64,000 nucleotides of DNA from Culex pipiens pallens (taxonomy: Eukaryota; Arthropoda; Insecta; Diptera; Culicidae): positions 187,870,850 through 187,934,849 of the forward strand of contig NC_068938.1 in the NCBI RefSeq assembly GCF_016801865.2, read 5' to 3'. Both the position numbers and the translations under genes were made by a program. Below the pieces are notes generated by a model. It was not told the DNA's origin and did no database searches. It was given only the letters and a program-made list of their open reading frames with translations. Shown one piece after another: positions 24,306 to 36,275 of this stretch. Each line of letters begins with the position of its first letter. Positions within the stretch are counted from its first letter, which is position 1.

Positions 24306-24392
24306 GTGTTTTACGAAAAACTGTTTTACTTTGATTTTATGGTTTTCTTGTTTCATTTTTAGTAATTAAATTTGGATTTATCTGGTTTAGTT

Positions 24393-24418
24393 TATGTTGT
24401 TGTTGTTGTTGTTGTTGT
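24393..24418. repeat. TTG trinucleotide microsatellite
   Basis: About eight GTT units in a row, directly against the left edge of the next foldback copy. Confidence 0.9.
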
Positions 24419-25380
24419 TTTTAATTCGGCTGAAACTTTTTTGGTGCCTTCGGTATGCCCAAAGAAGCCATTATGCATCATTAGTTTGTCCATATAATTT
24501 TCCATACAAATTTGGCAGCTGTCCATACAAAAATAATATTTGAAATTACAAAAATCTGTATCTTTTTAGAGAATTTTTTGATCAATTTGGTGTCTTGGGC
24601 AAAGTTGTAGGTATGGATATGGACTACACAGAAAAAAAAAATGATACACGGTAAAAATGTTTTTGGTGATTTTTAATTTCACTTTTTGTCACTAAACCTT
24701 GATTTGCAAAAAAACGCTATTTTTTTATTTTTTATTTTTTGATATGTTTTAGAGGACATCAAATGCCAACTTTTCAGAAATTTCCAGGATGGGAAAAACA
24801 TCTTTGACCGAGTTATGATTTTTTGAATCAATACATTTTTTTCAAAAAATCGAAATATTGGTCGCAAAATTTTTTAATTTTATTTTTCGATGTAAAATTT
24901 AATTTGCAATCAAAAAGTACTTTAGTAAATTTTTGATAAAGTTCACCGTTTTCAAGTTAAAGACATTTTTATGCAACTTTTTCAAAATAGTCGAAGTTAT
25001 TGATTTAAAAAAATAGTGCCCATGTTTGCCCACTTATTAAAAAAATATTTTTGAAATGCGCGTAAAGGGCGTAATATTGATATTTAAACTTTTTGAAATG
25101 TTAGTCTTGATTTAAAATTTTTGAAAATATTTTTTTCAAAAAGACCAGAAAATTTTACGAATGTTTCATACTATAACATTGTAAATCGGACCATTATTTG
25201 CTGAGATATCGACATTAGAAAATGGTGGGTTGTTTGGGTGAGACTTGGAAAACATCAATTTTCTTGTTTTTAAACCTTTGCATGGCAATATCTCAGCAAC
25301 TAAGGGTCGTTTCAACAAAGTCCGAAAAAGCAAAATATAGAAAATTTTCTCAGCTTTTCAAAAATATTATTTTCAAAGGT
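24419..25380. repeat. Foldback family copy with internally deleted arms
   Basis: The left part (24419-25075) follows the left arm of the 7211-9157 element, starting at the TTAATTCGGCTGAAACTTTT block. The right part (25080-25380) follows the beginning of its right arm, from TTAGTCTTGATTT through CTCAGCAACTAAGGGTCG to a point near GGACAAACA. Parts of the left arm next to the centre and the outer right arm are missing. Confidence 0.75.
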
Positions 25381-27380
25381 GGACAAACAACAACCAAATC
25401 AAAAAAAATAAATAATCAATTGATTTTTTTTCGTTGAGAGGTATTATTTTTTAAATCAAATTATGAATCAGTGAGTAAAATCCATGCTTCTCAACCATAA
25501 AAATGCTTTTAAATTTGTTTTTGTTACCATTTCATATGTTTAAGAATAACGTTGACTCATAAAGCAAAAAAATAAAATCATGCAGAAATTATGTTTTTCA
25601 TGGCAAATAACTTGCTCTAGACCGTAATTTTATTAACAACACTCATTTTAACGATTTTTAGGCAACATTTTGACATTTTATCAATTTCACCTAAAATTTA
25701 TATGTATATTGTAAAAAAGGTTATCAAAAGGTTATTAACTAAGAATTTACACATTGATTTTTGTTTTCTTCTTAAAAACTTATCTGCGACCTTAGTGATT
25801 GTGTAAAATTTGAACACTTTAAATCTTATTACTTTGTACAAAGTTACCCCAAAATGCTAAATACAATTTTTAACGCCACTATTTTTCAAATACTATTGAA
25901 AAACATTTTTTTCCAACAATAGTGCATGGACCTTGTGTGGCCTACCCCAGTACATGTTTTACAAAATAATAATCTTGAGACAAACCTTACCAGTTGGAAA
26001 AAAGCATATAAAAACAGAATGAAATCCTATCATTGTTACCCCGTTTTACAATAAATATAATCTGAAATACACCTGAAATGAACCTGATTTTTTCTTATTA
26101 GTTCAATATGCATAGTAGATTAAAATAAATAAAATTAAGTTAGGTTCTCTCATTATTTCTTTTTATAAATTTTCAAAAAACGGGAAATATTATTTTTCGG
26201 AAATCCCGGGAATTCCCCGGATTTTTTTCCCGGGACGGGAAATTGGACGCTCTAGGGCTTCCTGAACATGCTCCAATCGACAGAATTGAATTTTAGTGCA
26301 TTCGATGCCATTAAGTAAAATTATGAATTTTGGGTATAAATGGTATGGATTTATCTTAAGCAGTTTCAAGAATAAAAAAAAATCGTCGTCAGCTGCGTTC
26401 CAAATACTAAAGTCCATTTATGTGATGCGGCAGTCAGATATGCAGTATCTTGCCTGAATCAAAACACTCTCACCGGCCGGTGATATCTCCACTGCTGGCA
26501 CAATCCAGCCTCCGAAAGTGGACTGCTGACTCTGCTTGAATGGTGATGATGGTGCACTGGTTACGGCTTTTTATGAGCCTAATTGATAAATTGACCGAAC
26601 TATATTTACTACACCCAGACTCACAAGTGATACTCGCTGAAACACACCCATCGTAACCCACAGGCAGTTTGACGAGTCACTGTTTGTTTGGTGATATTGT
26701 TGACCCCTTAAGTGCCAAATTGTGAAATTTGTTTTTCTGTTAATGACTCTGCTTTTGATGTTGAATATACGGGATTTATGAAGAAATAAATTGATCACTT
26801 TTTTTTACAATTTATAAAACAATATTGTGGGTATTTGATGGGTGAACTGAAATGTAATCACTGGCCTGTAGGAGCTCAAGATGTACTCACAGTGCAACAA
26901 TGATGTCGACTTAGTTTTGAACTCTGGACTTTTCTACGACCTGATTGCACATCACAAGTGATACTCACAGACTGTTACTGGAAGTTTAAGATATCGAATC
27001 ATTTGAATAAATGTTTCTTGATAGTTTCCGGTTTTGCATTTGCTTGCAAATTTTTCCCAGCTTTTTTTTACGTTAAAATATGTTTGACTAGTTTATCCAG
27101 TTCAATTTAGGCACGTAGAAATTTATAAATGAAATAAGCCTAAATAGCACGAGAGATTCCATTTCCACACATATCAAGGGGCGTTCGCGCTTTAGTCAAA
27201 CGAAATTTGAACCAGATTCCGCGGCGCAGCATGGCCACGTTTAATTAGCCAATTAAAGTCCATAATGCATATAAGCCCCCCCTCTAATGCAGTTGTTTTG
27301 GGGCTTGGCATTGTTTTTTTTTGGTCTGCTAGATATTGGCCTTCCGATCCTTCTTGATACATAACTTTGAGCTGCCGGTA
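25381..27380. other. AT-rich then unique DNA; isolated MITE end; no supported gene
   Basis: 26200-26257 contains CCCGGGAATTCCCCGG and ends GGGAAATTGGACGCTC, which is the right end of the 4366-5187 element type; no left end is visible nearby. 26440-26700 is GC-richer, and on the minus strand has a coding-like stretch followed by a GTGAGAG donor-like site near 26478, but no family I recognise. 26860-27000 and 27180-27300 are unique. Confidence 0.4.
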
Positions 27381-27767
27381 CACCCAAAGTTAAAGAACGA
27401 GGGGATAGTCCTCACGAAAAGAAACGTGAGGAAAGTGCTATATTGCGAGAGTATAGTCCTCTCGCGTGTTCATTCGTTCATTGGAACAGTTCATCCTTTG
27501 AGTGGCTTATATGGACAAACGACCGCCACTTAGTCACCGAAACATGGTGGCCCATACGGCAAAGGCACGGTTCAATATGCCGAAGGTCTGGGGTTCGAGT
27601 CTCGATACCGGTACTTTTTTTTGATAGATGAACTTTTTTGTAAAATGAACCATGAGTAAAGTACTCACGCTAGTTTCGGGATTTATCCTCTCCGTCCGCA
27701 CACAGTACCATTTTACTATCGAATCGAGCTCTTTATCCTCTCGTATGCCGGTGCCCAGTTCTGGGTG
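27381..27767. mobile_element. TA-flanked TIR element carrying a second tRNA-like sequence
   Basis: The left end CACCCAAAGTTAAAGAACG and the right end AGTTCTGGGTG are imperfect inverses, flanked by TA at 27379-27380 and 27768-27769. The inner GAGGGGATAGTCCTC and TCCTCTCG blocks also mirror one another. The 387 bp carries no transposase. A related structure lies at 55209-55548. Confidence 0.65.
27547..27615 (+). pseudogene. tRNA-like sequence inside the TIR element
   Basis: It shows an A-box-like GTGGCCCATACGGCAAAGGC and a B-box GGGGTTCGAGTCTCG, with a small stem around GGCAC..GTGCC-type bases between them. The acceptor stem pairs only partly. The spacing suits internal RNA polymerase III promoter elements. 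It is probably a tRNA-derived remnant of a SINE. Confidence 0.5.
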
Positions 27768-28435
27768 TAGCAATCAAATTTATGTTCGTTAAGGTGGTAG
27801 GTTCAAAGGGTCGTTCATGAATTATGTAGTTTTTTGTTTTTTCTTGGTGAAATTTTGTTCAAAACACCAAGCATTGAACAATATCAAAAAACATTTCTTT
27901 AGTCTACATCATTTGCGCACGACCCTCAAGAGATCTTGGCGAAGCGTACCACCGGGGACGGGCCCAAAACCAGAGCGGACCCGAAAACCTCAGACCGTTT
28001 TTATGGTCTGACCATGTGAGTCAATTGCGGTGAGGACCACGACTAAATAAGATTAGTGCCTCAATGACAGAACGTCGTACACGCACTCGAAGACAACAAC
28101 TGTGGAAGTGTTCATCAACGCAATGCTCTTGACAGACGTGTGGGACTGACGGATGCTTGCGACAAAGCAAAACATCTAAATCCAAATCGCATGCAATTAG
28201 AAAGAATTAAGCGAATTTATGTGGGTAAAGAACTTAGTACTGGTGGACAACAGAGTTGGATCTTGTCTACGGGATGATTAATTTAATTTTATGTCGCATG
28301 GTTGGGGTAATGAGCAGTGACATTGACTTTGGCGTAAAGTTTCTTGAAAATAATTTGTGTTTTCGGAGACAAAATTTATATCTGTGCATTTGATTCGTAG
28401 TATTTTTTAAACTGTTTTATTTTTTTATTTGCGCT
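27768..28435. other. Unique DNA, no gene seen
   Basis: 27900-28130 is GC-richer and has short frames, none with a recognisable domain. Confidence 0.45.
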
Positions 28436-28700
28436 TGATTTTTAGAGGCCTTTTCTATGGCCAATCTCCGTCTGATGATCCAATCCATACAGGTTTGACA
28501 GATGTCCATACAAAAATGGCACCTAAGTATTCTAGAATCTGTATCATGAGAACGGATTTTCTTATGAATTTGGTGTCGTCGGCAAAGTTGTTTTTGAGGG
28601 TAAAGATAAATTGGGTGGAAATTGGTACACTTTAAAAAAATAACAATTTTTTATTTCACTTTACGAAACAAAAAATTGATTTGCGTATAACTCTAGAAAT
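28436..28700 (+). repeat. Foldback family fragment
   Basis: It carries the GAGGCCTTTTCTATGGCC, GATGTCCATACAAAAATGGC and AATTTGGTGTCGTCGGCAAA blocks in the order seen in the left arm of the 7211-9157 element. It is strongly diverged and stops before the inner arm. Confidence 0.6.
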
Positions 28701-28739
28701 GATTTTTATTATGTGTTTTACAGGATGAAAAAATAACTT

Positions 28740-30140
28740 TTTGCAATTCCACTGTAAAACTGTCAACTTTTCCTGTCCTTCTGGAGAAACGAAACGGCCT
28801 ACTTTTCCCTACCAAAAATAACAGAATGGAAAATTAATACCTTTCAATAACAGTGCTGAAAAGTTCTACTTTTCAGCACTGAAATGGGTGCTGAAAAGTT
28901 AAACTTTTCAACACTAGTAACGAAAAGTAACATTTTTCAATATTTGTTTTGTTTTGAACGATGAATTTACTAAACACATGCATGTTTGACATAAAATTCC
29001 ATTAAAGAAGCGTTTTTCGGAATTGCAAAAAATGTTGTAAGCAACTTGTTGCAAAACTTGATTTTTTCAGCACTCGTCGTATTTATCCAACTCGGTAAAC
29101 CTCGTTGGATAAATGTACAACTCGTGCTGAAAAAATCTTCTTTTTGCAACTTGTTGCATAAACTACTATTTTGCAATTCCGTCTTGAAACTACTTACTTT
29201 TCCTGTCATTCTTGAACGACGAAATAGCCTACTTTTCTGTACCAAAAATAACAGAATCGAATAGCAAAACTTTTCAAAATAATTGCTGAAAAGTTCTACT
29301 TTTCAGCACTCAAATGAGTGCTGAAAAGTTGAACTTTTCAGCACTTGTTTCGAAAAGTAACACTTTTCAACATTTTTTTTTATTTAAACGCTTTATTGAC
29401 AAAATACATGATAATTTGACATTAAATTTTAGCTCAGTGTGTGTTTTTTGGAATTGCAAAAAATGTTGTATGGAACTCGTTGCAAAACTTGATTTTTTCA
29501 GCACTCTTCGTATTTATCCAACTCGGTGAACCTCGTTGGATAAATGTACGACTCGTGCTGAAAAAATCCTCTTTTTGCAACTTGTTGCATAAACTACTAT
29601 TATAATTGTTTTTTTTTTTAAACAGTAGTTTATATATAAACAAAACACACATAATTTTACATCAAGAACAGATTTACATGAATAATATTTACGTTAGATT
29701 GGCAATTCCGTTAAATGTAATATTCATAATTTTTTAGTGTGATATGCTACAAGTTGCAAAAAGAAGATTTTTTCAGCACGAGTTGTATATTTATCCAACG
29801 AGGTTTACCGAGTTGGATAATCACGATGAGTGCTGAAAAAATCATGTTTTGCAACGAGTTGTTTGCACATTTTTTTGCAATTCTGAAAAAAACCCTTCTT
29901 GAATTGATTTGTATGTCAAACATTCATGTGTTTAATAAATTTACCGCTCAAAACCAAAAATATTGAAAAATGTTACTTTTTGATACTAGTGTTGAAAAGT
30001 TTAACTTTTCAGCACCCATTTTAGTGCTGAAAAGTAGAAATTTTCAGCTGTGTAAAAAGGTATTAATTTTCCATTCTTTTGTTTTTGTTAGGCAAAAGTA
30101 GGCCATTTTGTTTCTTAAGAAGAACAGGAAAAGTTGACAA
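28740..30140. repeat. Dense palindrome field built from direct and inverted copies of a 430 bp unit
   Basis: A unit starting GCAATTCC at about 28743 and again at about 29172 runs in direct orientation. A further copy lies inverted at about 29740-30140. Within each unit there are short perfect hairpins: GTGCTGAAAAGT facing ACTTTTCAGCAC, TTATCCAACTCGGT facing CGAGGTT/GTTGGATAA, and ATTTTTTCAGCAC facing GTGCTGAAAAAAT. Short ORFs on both strands here are shadows of the palindromes. Confidence 0.8.
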
Positions 30141-33100
30141 TTTCACAGAAGAATTGTGAAAAATATATTTTTATATAAATTTAAATACACGGCCAATGTT
30201 GAGTGGGCTCTAATGCTATGCTATGCTAACTTCAAATACACGGTCAATGTTTTAAATTTAATTTTGAAATTTACAATCAGATTTGGAAATGAGAAAAAAA
30301 AAACCTTTTAGGAATTTTGATAACGTTAGAATTAAATTCACAAATGTTTAGGTTTTTTCAACAGTGCCTGACAATTTTTTTAAAAGAAAATTTCAAATAA
30401 AATTTGTTGAAGCTTACTTTGATGATTGGAGGCTGATAAACAAAAAAAAAACGAGAAAAATACGTTTTTTGGTTATCATCTTTCTAATCTCGATGTTACA
30501 GCAGCTATCCATCAGATTTGTAATGTTTAAAATTAAAAGATTCGAAAAAAAATCTGATAACCTTGATATTTTTTTTTTAAATTTCAAGACATATACTCGA
30601 ATTGAGCATCAAAATCTCTTTTCTGAAAAAAAAAATGATTTTGTTATCGGAAAGCACATTATTTTTGAAAGAAAGTGAACGATTCCGTGTCATCAACCGT
30701 TTACAATTTATGTATGTTAGTAGTTTATCATCAACAGAGAAAATTTTCAAAAAAAATCTTTTGTTGGCATTGTTTATTTTTTGTTGCTGGAAAATGCCTT
30801 GTTTTCGTATTTTAATTGACGATTTCTACTGATAGACATTTTTTCAGTGTTTAAAATCGCAAAGAATTTTGCTTCTAGTAACTGTTTTGTTCAAGCTAAA
30901 TGCAAATTGATAGTTTTCAAGTTTTTTACTTTTTAAACATAAGACCGTTGAAATATTTTTTCAAAATGATTATCAACGTAGGAAACTGCATTTTAAGCCG
31001 TTTTCAGTTGATTGTGCTCTAAATTTTTGTAAAAATTTGGTACACTCTAAAAAAAACACTAAAAATTTAGAAAAAAACACGACATTTTTAAATGCATCTA
31101 TTTGTTTCAAATGATAAAAATGACTATTCTGGGACTCTGTAGATGTGAAAAGCATATAAATTTCACAAAAAATGACTCAGTCCACTAGTTTTGACAGTTG
31201 ATTAAAAAAAAACTGCAGTATTTTTTAATTTTTTTTTTTATAAAAAATGCTTTTTTAGGAATTTTAAGAACATTTTTAGCTGCAATTTACTGAAAACCAT
31301 GTATCTTTTCGAATGCTAAAAAATGATAGGGGTCGTACAGCCAAACCGTCACGAGGTATAAAAAATGTACCTCGGATTCGTGATCAGGAACAGAAACAGA
31401 GTTTCAAGAAAATTAAAGAAGGGTCTGATTTCGTGTGAGTGTGCGGAGACTTATCCATATTTTATTTGTCATTAAAATGACTAACATGATTTTTTTTATA
31501 AATCTTAAAATAACAAGAAAATAGCCTAACTAAAGCAATCTACCCTAATTAATCGCAGTAATTAACTGCGTTTACCTTGATCATGGACCCCCAAAAACGC
31601 CTCCCTTAAAAGTGAACGTTCCGACGACCGACTCCCAACTAGGAAAAAGCGCGTCATTTCTTCCAAACCGAAAGTTCCCCCTGAAAAAAAAGAGTGGTAA
31701 AGAGTGCCATTTCGGTAGTGACCTATGGTCACTGGCGCGTGCCACCACCTACATCTCTCCTTAATTTAGTACTACTTTAGTATAGTTAGTGCACGCTGCC
31801 GTGCTGTGTCGGGGAGAAATTCACGGTCAAAGTGATGAAATCTAGCGTTTATATTCGTCGTCTCCGCGGGGGCCAGACCTTGCCACCGGGGACGCAGGAC
31901 ATACAGTTTTAATGGTTTTAACAACATACGTAAAAGTTGCAAGTTTAGTCATTCTAAGTCACCCCTCTCTCTCTCTCGCTCCCAAGCTGAAATGAGCAAA
32001 AACATACAATTTAAGCACTTGTTGGGTCGCAACTGTACTTTTGCCGTTAGACTATCACTATATCTGACTGCGCGGGCGTGTGTCATTGCTTTGGGCTTTG
32101 GAATGTGCGGCGCGGTCCCACAAATGATCATTAAGGCAAGGGTCTAGGCAAGGTAATCGGCTAATTAGGTAAACCTTGTCCGCACTTTGGACCAAAAAGT
32201 TGGCATTGGCCACTTTGGATGATTCAACCAAATTTGCAGCGCGGATCCAGAAGCTTAGATTAACCTAAATTGCGCAACTCTTATGCGCGAAGAACTAGAG
32301 ATAACCGTGAACGATCACCATCACAGGAAACAACACGGTCCAGACAATCTTCTAATTGAAATTGACACTCATGAGGGCACTTCATCAGCAGTTATCGCGC
32401 ATAATCCGGCCAGACTCGAGAACCGTGGTGAATTCTGCGTGTAACAGCAACATTTCTTTATTCGAGGGAAACAAAAGGCAGATTTGGATCAGCGTGTGCG
32501 GAGACGTTCGTGTACGCTGGTGCGCTATCAGAATTTACGAGAACGTTCAATTTACATGCAAATTTGAGCTTTTCAGCTGAAGAGTTCAATTACATAATAG
32601 TGTTGGGCTCAAACGGGGTGATTCTGAGCAGTTGGATGAAACTAATATACATGTTGGAAATGTGACTGTTTAACATAAGTGAAGCATTTATTCTAAGTAT
32701 CTGAACTTAACTGAAAATTTTAAGCAAAATAAAACAATATGAAAATCCCTACGGCATTTTCTCCAAGGCAGCGTTTCACAACCGGCGAGGAATTCCCTCT
32801 GGCGATAATTTTGCTATTATTGGGGGGAATGAGGATAACATAGAAATCCAAAATTTAAAATGTTCTTGCCAAAAAAATCAGATCATTATGTTGTCCTTTC
32901 TTTGGAATTCATTAGAAAAGATAAAATCTAAAATGATTATGGAGGATTTGCAGCAAAGCTAAAAGACACTTGTCGCCACCTAGGTATGAACAAATAGCGT
33001 AAACCTATGATTTTTTTGAAAAGAATCTGTTTTTTTTCATAATCAACATTTTTATAAAACTTACGCCGGATTCGGATGAGAAAATTTATTTCCAACAATT

Positions 33101-34264
33101 TGGTGTACAACTTTCTAATATTTGTTTGATTTTTCTATGAGAAAGCTTTAAATTTAGAAAAAGATAGTAATTTGAACTATTTGGCAAGAAAGTCTGTCAA
33201 AAATCAATAAAAATTGTTAAATATACGTTAACACATCTGTTATCAACTATATAACTGGTTATTTCATTGATATATGCGGGGAAACTAATTTTTTCGTGTT
33301 CCAAAATATGTTTTTTAAAGAAAAAGTTCACAATTTTTTTCGCGCCCAAAATTGATTTTTCTCGTCTTTTGCCACCAGTTTAATTAAGATTGATGCAGGG
33401 AATCATTAGAAATAAGTGATTTTGTTCTTGAATCCGGCAGAAAGGCATACGATCTTTGGCAAATAACCTCATTTTGGCGCCACCTACATTTGAAACACAG
33501 CCGCGTCGCAAAACCTCAATCGTAGAAATGGGAATTTTCATAGAATTTGACAAGCATAAAAAGGTCTTTGAGATTAAAAATAACATTTATAAATATATTT
33601 TGTCGATTGTTTTTTGGTTTTCTTTAAAAATAATTTAAAAATGGGTTTTCTTGAATTAATTCCTGAAAATATTCGCATTATTCGAAGCATGAGCAGTTCT
33701 TTCATATTTTTGTTTTTGTTTGCAAATATAAGATGAAAGTTAATGTGAATATTTCCATTATTTCAAAACAAGTAGATCTTGAATGTATTAGATAATAATT
33801 GAAGAATTTTCTCGAGTTTTTAGATTGATCCTGTCTTAAGTTGTTGTTTATTTTTCTTAATATTTTTTTTGTGATTTTAGTAAATTAACTAAATTTGAAT
33901 CAGCTTTTAGAATAAAAATATGTGTGAAGTATTTCAAGCACACTATTTTCAAAACTTTCTTGAGTTTTTTAATAATCTTTTTGACAGTTTTAGTTTTCTT
34001 ATTTTATGTTAAAAATAATGGTTAGCCAAGATTGATGCCTGTGACTGATAAAAATTTCTGAATATTTGCATTTTCTGCATACATATTGAAACAGTAGGAA
34101 CAACTTAAAAAACACAAATATTTTACGTGAGACTTTGCATACCATCAAATCTAGATTAAATTTTAAAAACAACCAATGAGTCATGGGTTTCTTATGCAAA
34201 TAGGACTTTTTGAAAATTTTATCTAGAAATATGAAGAGATATTTAGAAGTGATCATACAAAATG
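30141..34264. other. AT-rich DNA with a GC-richer island at 31.6-32.6 kb; no supported gene
   Basis: 30200-31290 is AT-rich. 31305-31385 is the inverted partner of the repeat at 12630-12710. 31600-32580 is unique and GC-richer, with a CT run at 31963-31978, and may be a regulatory or non-coding exon island; I found no domain or clear splice pair. 32600-34264 is AT-rich with stops in all frames. Confidence 0.4.
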
Positions 34265-34928
34265 CTTAAAGGGGTTACATACATGTAGAAAATCACAAAA
34301 TTTCATATTACGGAAAATTTGTTGATTCCACTAAAAGATAATTTTCAATCCCTCCTGAAAGTTTCATAATTAACTGAGTTAGAGACGATTTTAAACTCAA
34401 CATTTTGCCGTGCGCAAAGTGGGCTATCAAACTTTCTGAGCGTTTTTCTCGAAACACCGAGTTGATTTACGGGTGCTACGATATCTCGAGATGGGATAGA
34501 CCAAATTGGCTTAAATTTGGGGTGAAGACTCTAAAGACGTAGCCCATGCTAAAGCTTTTTTTGCTTTTTTTTTTAAATACAAAAATCAAAAACTGACGAT
34601 TTTTTATATGAAAAACACAAACATATTTTTATCTTTTTTTAAATAAGTTTTTTTGAAAATCGGCCTTCGTCATGTACACAGGACCGGTTCAACGAGTCTT
34701 CACCAAAATTTTGAGCCAATTTGGCCAAGGCAGTGTTAAGATATCGTGGCACCCGTTTTTTTAACTACTAATTTCCAATAGTTAAATCTTGTCAATGATA
34801 CAACCAAATGTCTTAAATTTTGTTTTGATGATAGATGAAAATGTATATTTTAATATCCTGAAAACAGATTTTAAATAAAATTGAGTGTGTGCTCACACCA
34901 ACCTCAGACTTTTTTGTAACCCTTTAAG
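34265..34928. mobile_element. Foldback/TIR element with CTTAAAGGG ends
   Basis: The left end CTTAAAGGGGTTACATACA and the right end TTGTAACCCTTTAAG are inverses. A second, inner inverted pair lies at about 34466-34550 and 34683-34758: GGGTGCTACGATATCTCGAG against ATCGTGGCACCC, and TTGGGGTGAAGACTC against GAGTCTTCACC. No ORF of note. I could not confirm a target duplication. Confidence 0.65.
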
Positions 34929-35109
34929 TATTTGTATATTGTTGCGAGTGTACACAAAATTTAATATTGTGAAAATTTTGACCTTTCAACAAAAATGAAT
35001 GCCAACATTGTGACATTTGTGAATTGATATCAATTAGTAAACAATAAAAATAAATAACAACTCTTTTAAGACATTGTTGACTGTACGGCTAGTTATGAGC
35101 TACTGTCGT

Positions 35110-35447
35110 TGTTAGCGCACAAAGATTGGAAACCCCTGAAATGTGATCCACAAGTCGGTGATCTACTGATCTCCTTTTGATTCCCACGAATAATCGTCCT
35201 ATTCCTGTTCCTCAAAATTCTCTCTTCTCCCGTAGCCCAAATCCCTCTCCAAATTCCCTGCACAAAACCGATCACAATAAACTGCTCCAGTATCAGTTGC
35301 AATAAGACACCGTCGAGAACACAACCGTCGCGTAATAAACTATTTTTTACACCGTCCGAACTGTTAGCGTTTTAAGTTTAATAAACTGTGCCGTTCTGCA
35401 ACCTAATCGCGCGTTTTAAGTGCAGTGTCCGAAACCGTGCACGAACA
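35110..35447 (+). repeat. 5' LTR of the BEL/Pao element
   Basis: It begins TGTTAGCGCAC and ends GTGCACGAACA, with the standard TG..CA termini. It contains AATAAA-like signals (CACAATAAACTG, TTTAATAAACTG) that could act in polyadenylation. 338 bp. Confidence 0.93.
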
Positions 35448-35450
35448 TTT

Positions 35451-35467
35451 TGGTCCTTCGAGCCGGA
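35451..35467 (+). promoter_or_regulatory. Primer binding site complementary to tRNA-Tyr
   Basis: TGGTCCTTCGAGCCGGA lies three bases after the 5' LTR. It is the complement of the 3' end of animal tRNA-Tyr (acceptor strand TCGAAGGA plus CCA) over 17 bases. The tRNA sequence is from general knowledge. Confidence 0.8.
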
Positions 35468-36275
35468 TTGCGAACGTTTTTTGGACCATCCACTCGTTCG
35501 CGACCTGTGACCTGTGGAGAAGAAAAGGTTTCGTGAAGTGCACTTGTCGTGCGTCGTGCTGTGAACTTTTACTGTGCGTGCTGAAAAGTGCCAAAAACTC
35601 TGTGCTGTGACCTGTGAGCTGCTGTACGAGAGGTCGGTGACCTGAACGGACGGCTCAGTGACCCCGGCCATCGCTGTGTTGTTCCTTTGTGCGGTTGGAA
35701 CCGTACAACATCATCGCCATCGCGGATCGGGACTTGGCGCGCTGCTGATTTGGCGCGATGGTGGATTGCTGCAGGTGGTTCGAGTACAATTGGAGCCGCT
35801 GAAGATCGGCCATCGCGAAGTGGCCGTTCCTGAACACCGTCGTACTGCGCGCTGGAAGCTGTTCCTGATCCTGGACAAGCCGTTCGAGATTTGCTGTTTC
35901 TGTTGGGAAGTAGTTGCATGATACGGTTGGTTGTGGGCTTGCATGTGGACATTTCTGTGTTGCTGAGTGTGTTCGGAGAAATAAAACGAAATTAAACAGA
36001 TCTGCATGTGAGTTTCTTCCACTCTGTGGACATTTCCTGAGCCCTGGTTCTTCCCTCTGTTGGACGGTTGGTCTTGGATTCCGCTGGTGTTCCGCCGTTG
36101 GTTGTCTGCTCGGTTGGTCCCCCTCGCTGCTGTCTGTCTGGTCGGTCGCTGTCAATTCGCGTGGGCGTTGAGTGAGCTGTGATTTGGAGTTCTGTGCAGT
36201 GCAGTCAGTGATCTACCTGTGAAGCGGGTTAGCTGTGATCAGTGGTGTGATTTGTAGTCGCCGTGAGTGTTCGAC
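35468..36275 (+). other. Leader region of the BEL/Pao element
   Basis: About 800 bases between the primer site and the gag start. It has overlapping GC-rich ORFs on both strands without recognisable domains, which I treat as non-coding leader. Confidence 0.6.

Noticed and set aside
24679..24867. 62-codon minus-strand ORF resembling those at 7.6 and 8.6 kb
   Set aside because: It is another copy of the foldback arm; similarity is due to the repeat.
35569..36171. Several 85-166 codon ORFs on both strands in the BEL leader
   Set aside because: Mutually overlapping, no domains, and upstream of the true gag start in the element leader.
36267..36275. GTG start for gag
   Set aside because: Eukaryotic translation would use the ATG at 36276; the GTG extension adds only three residues.
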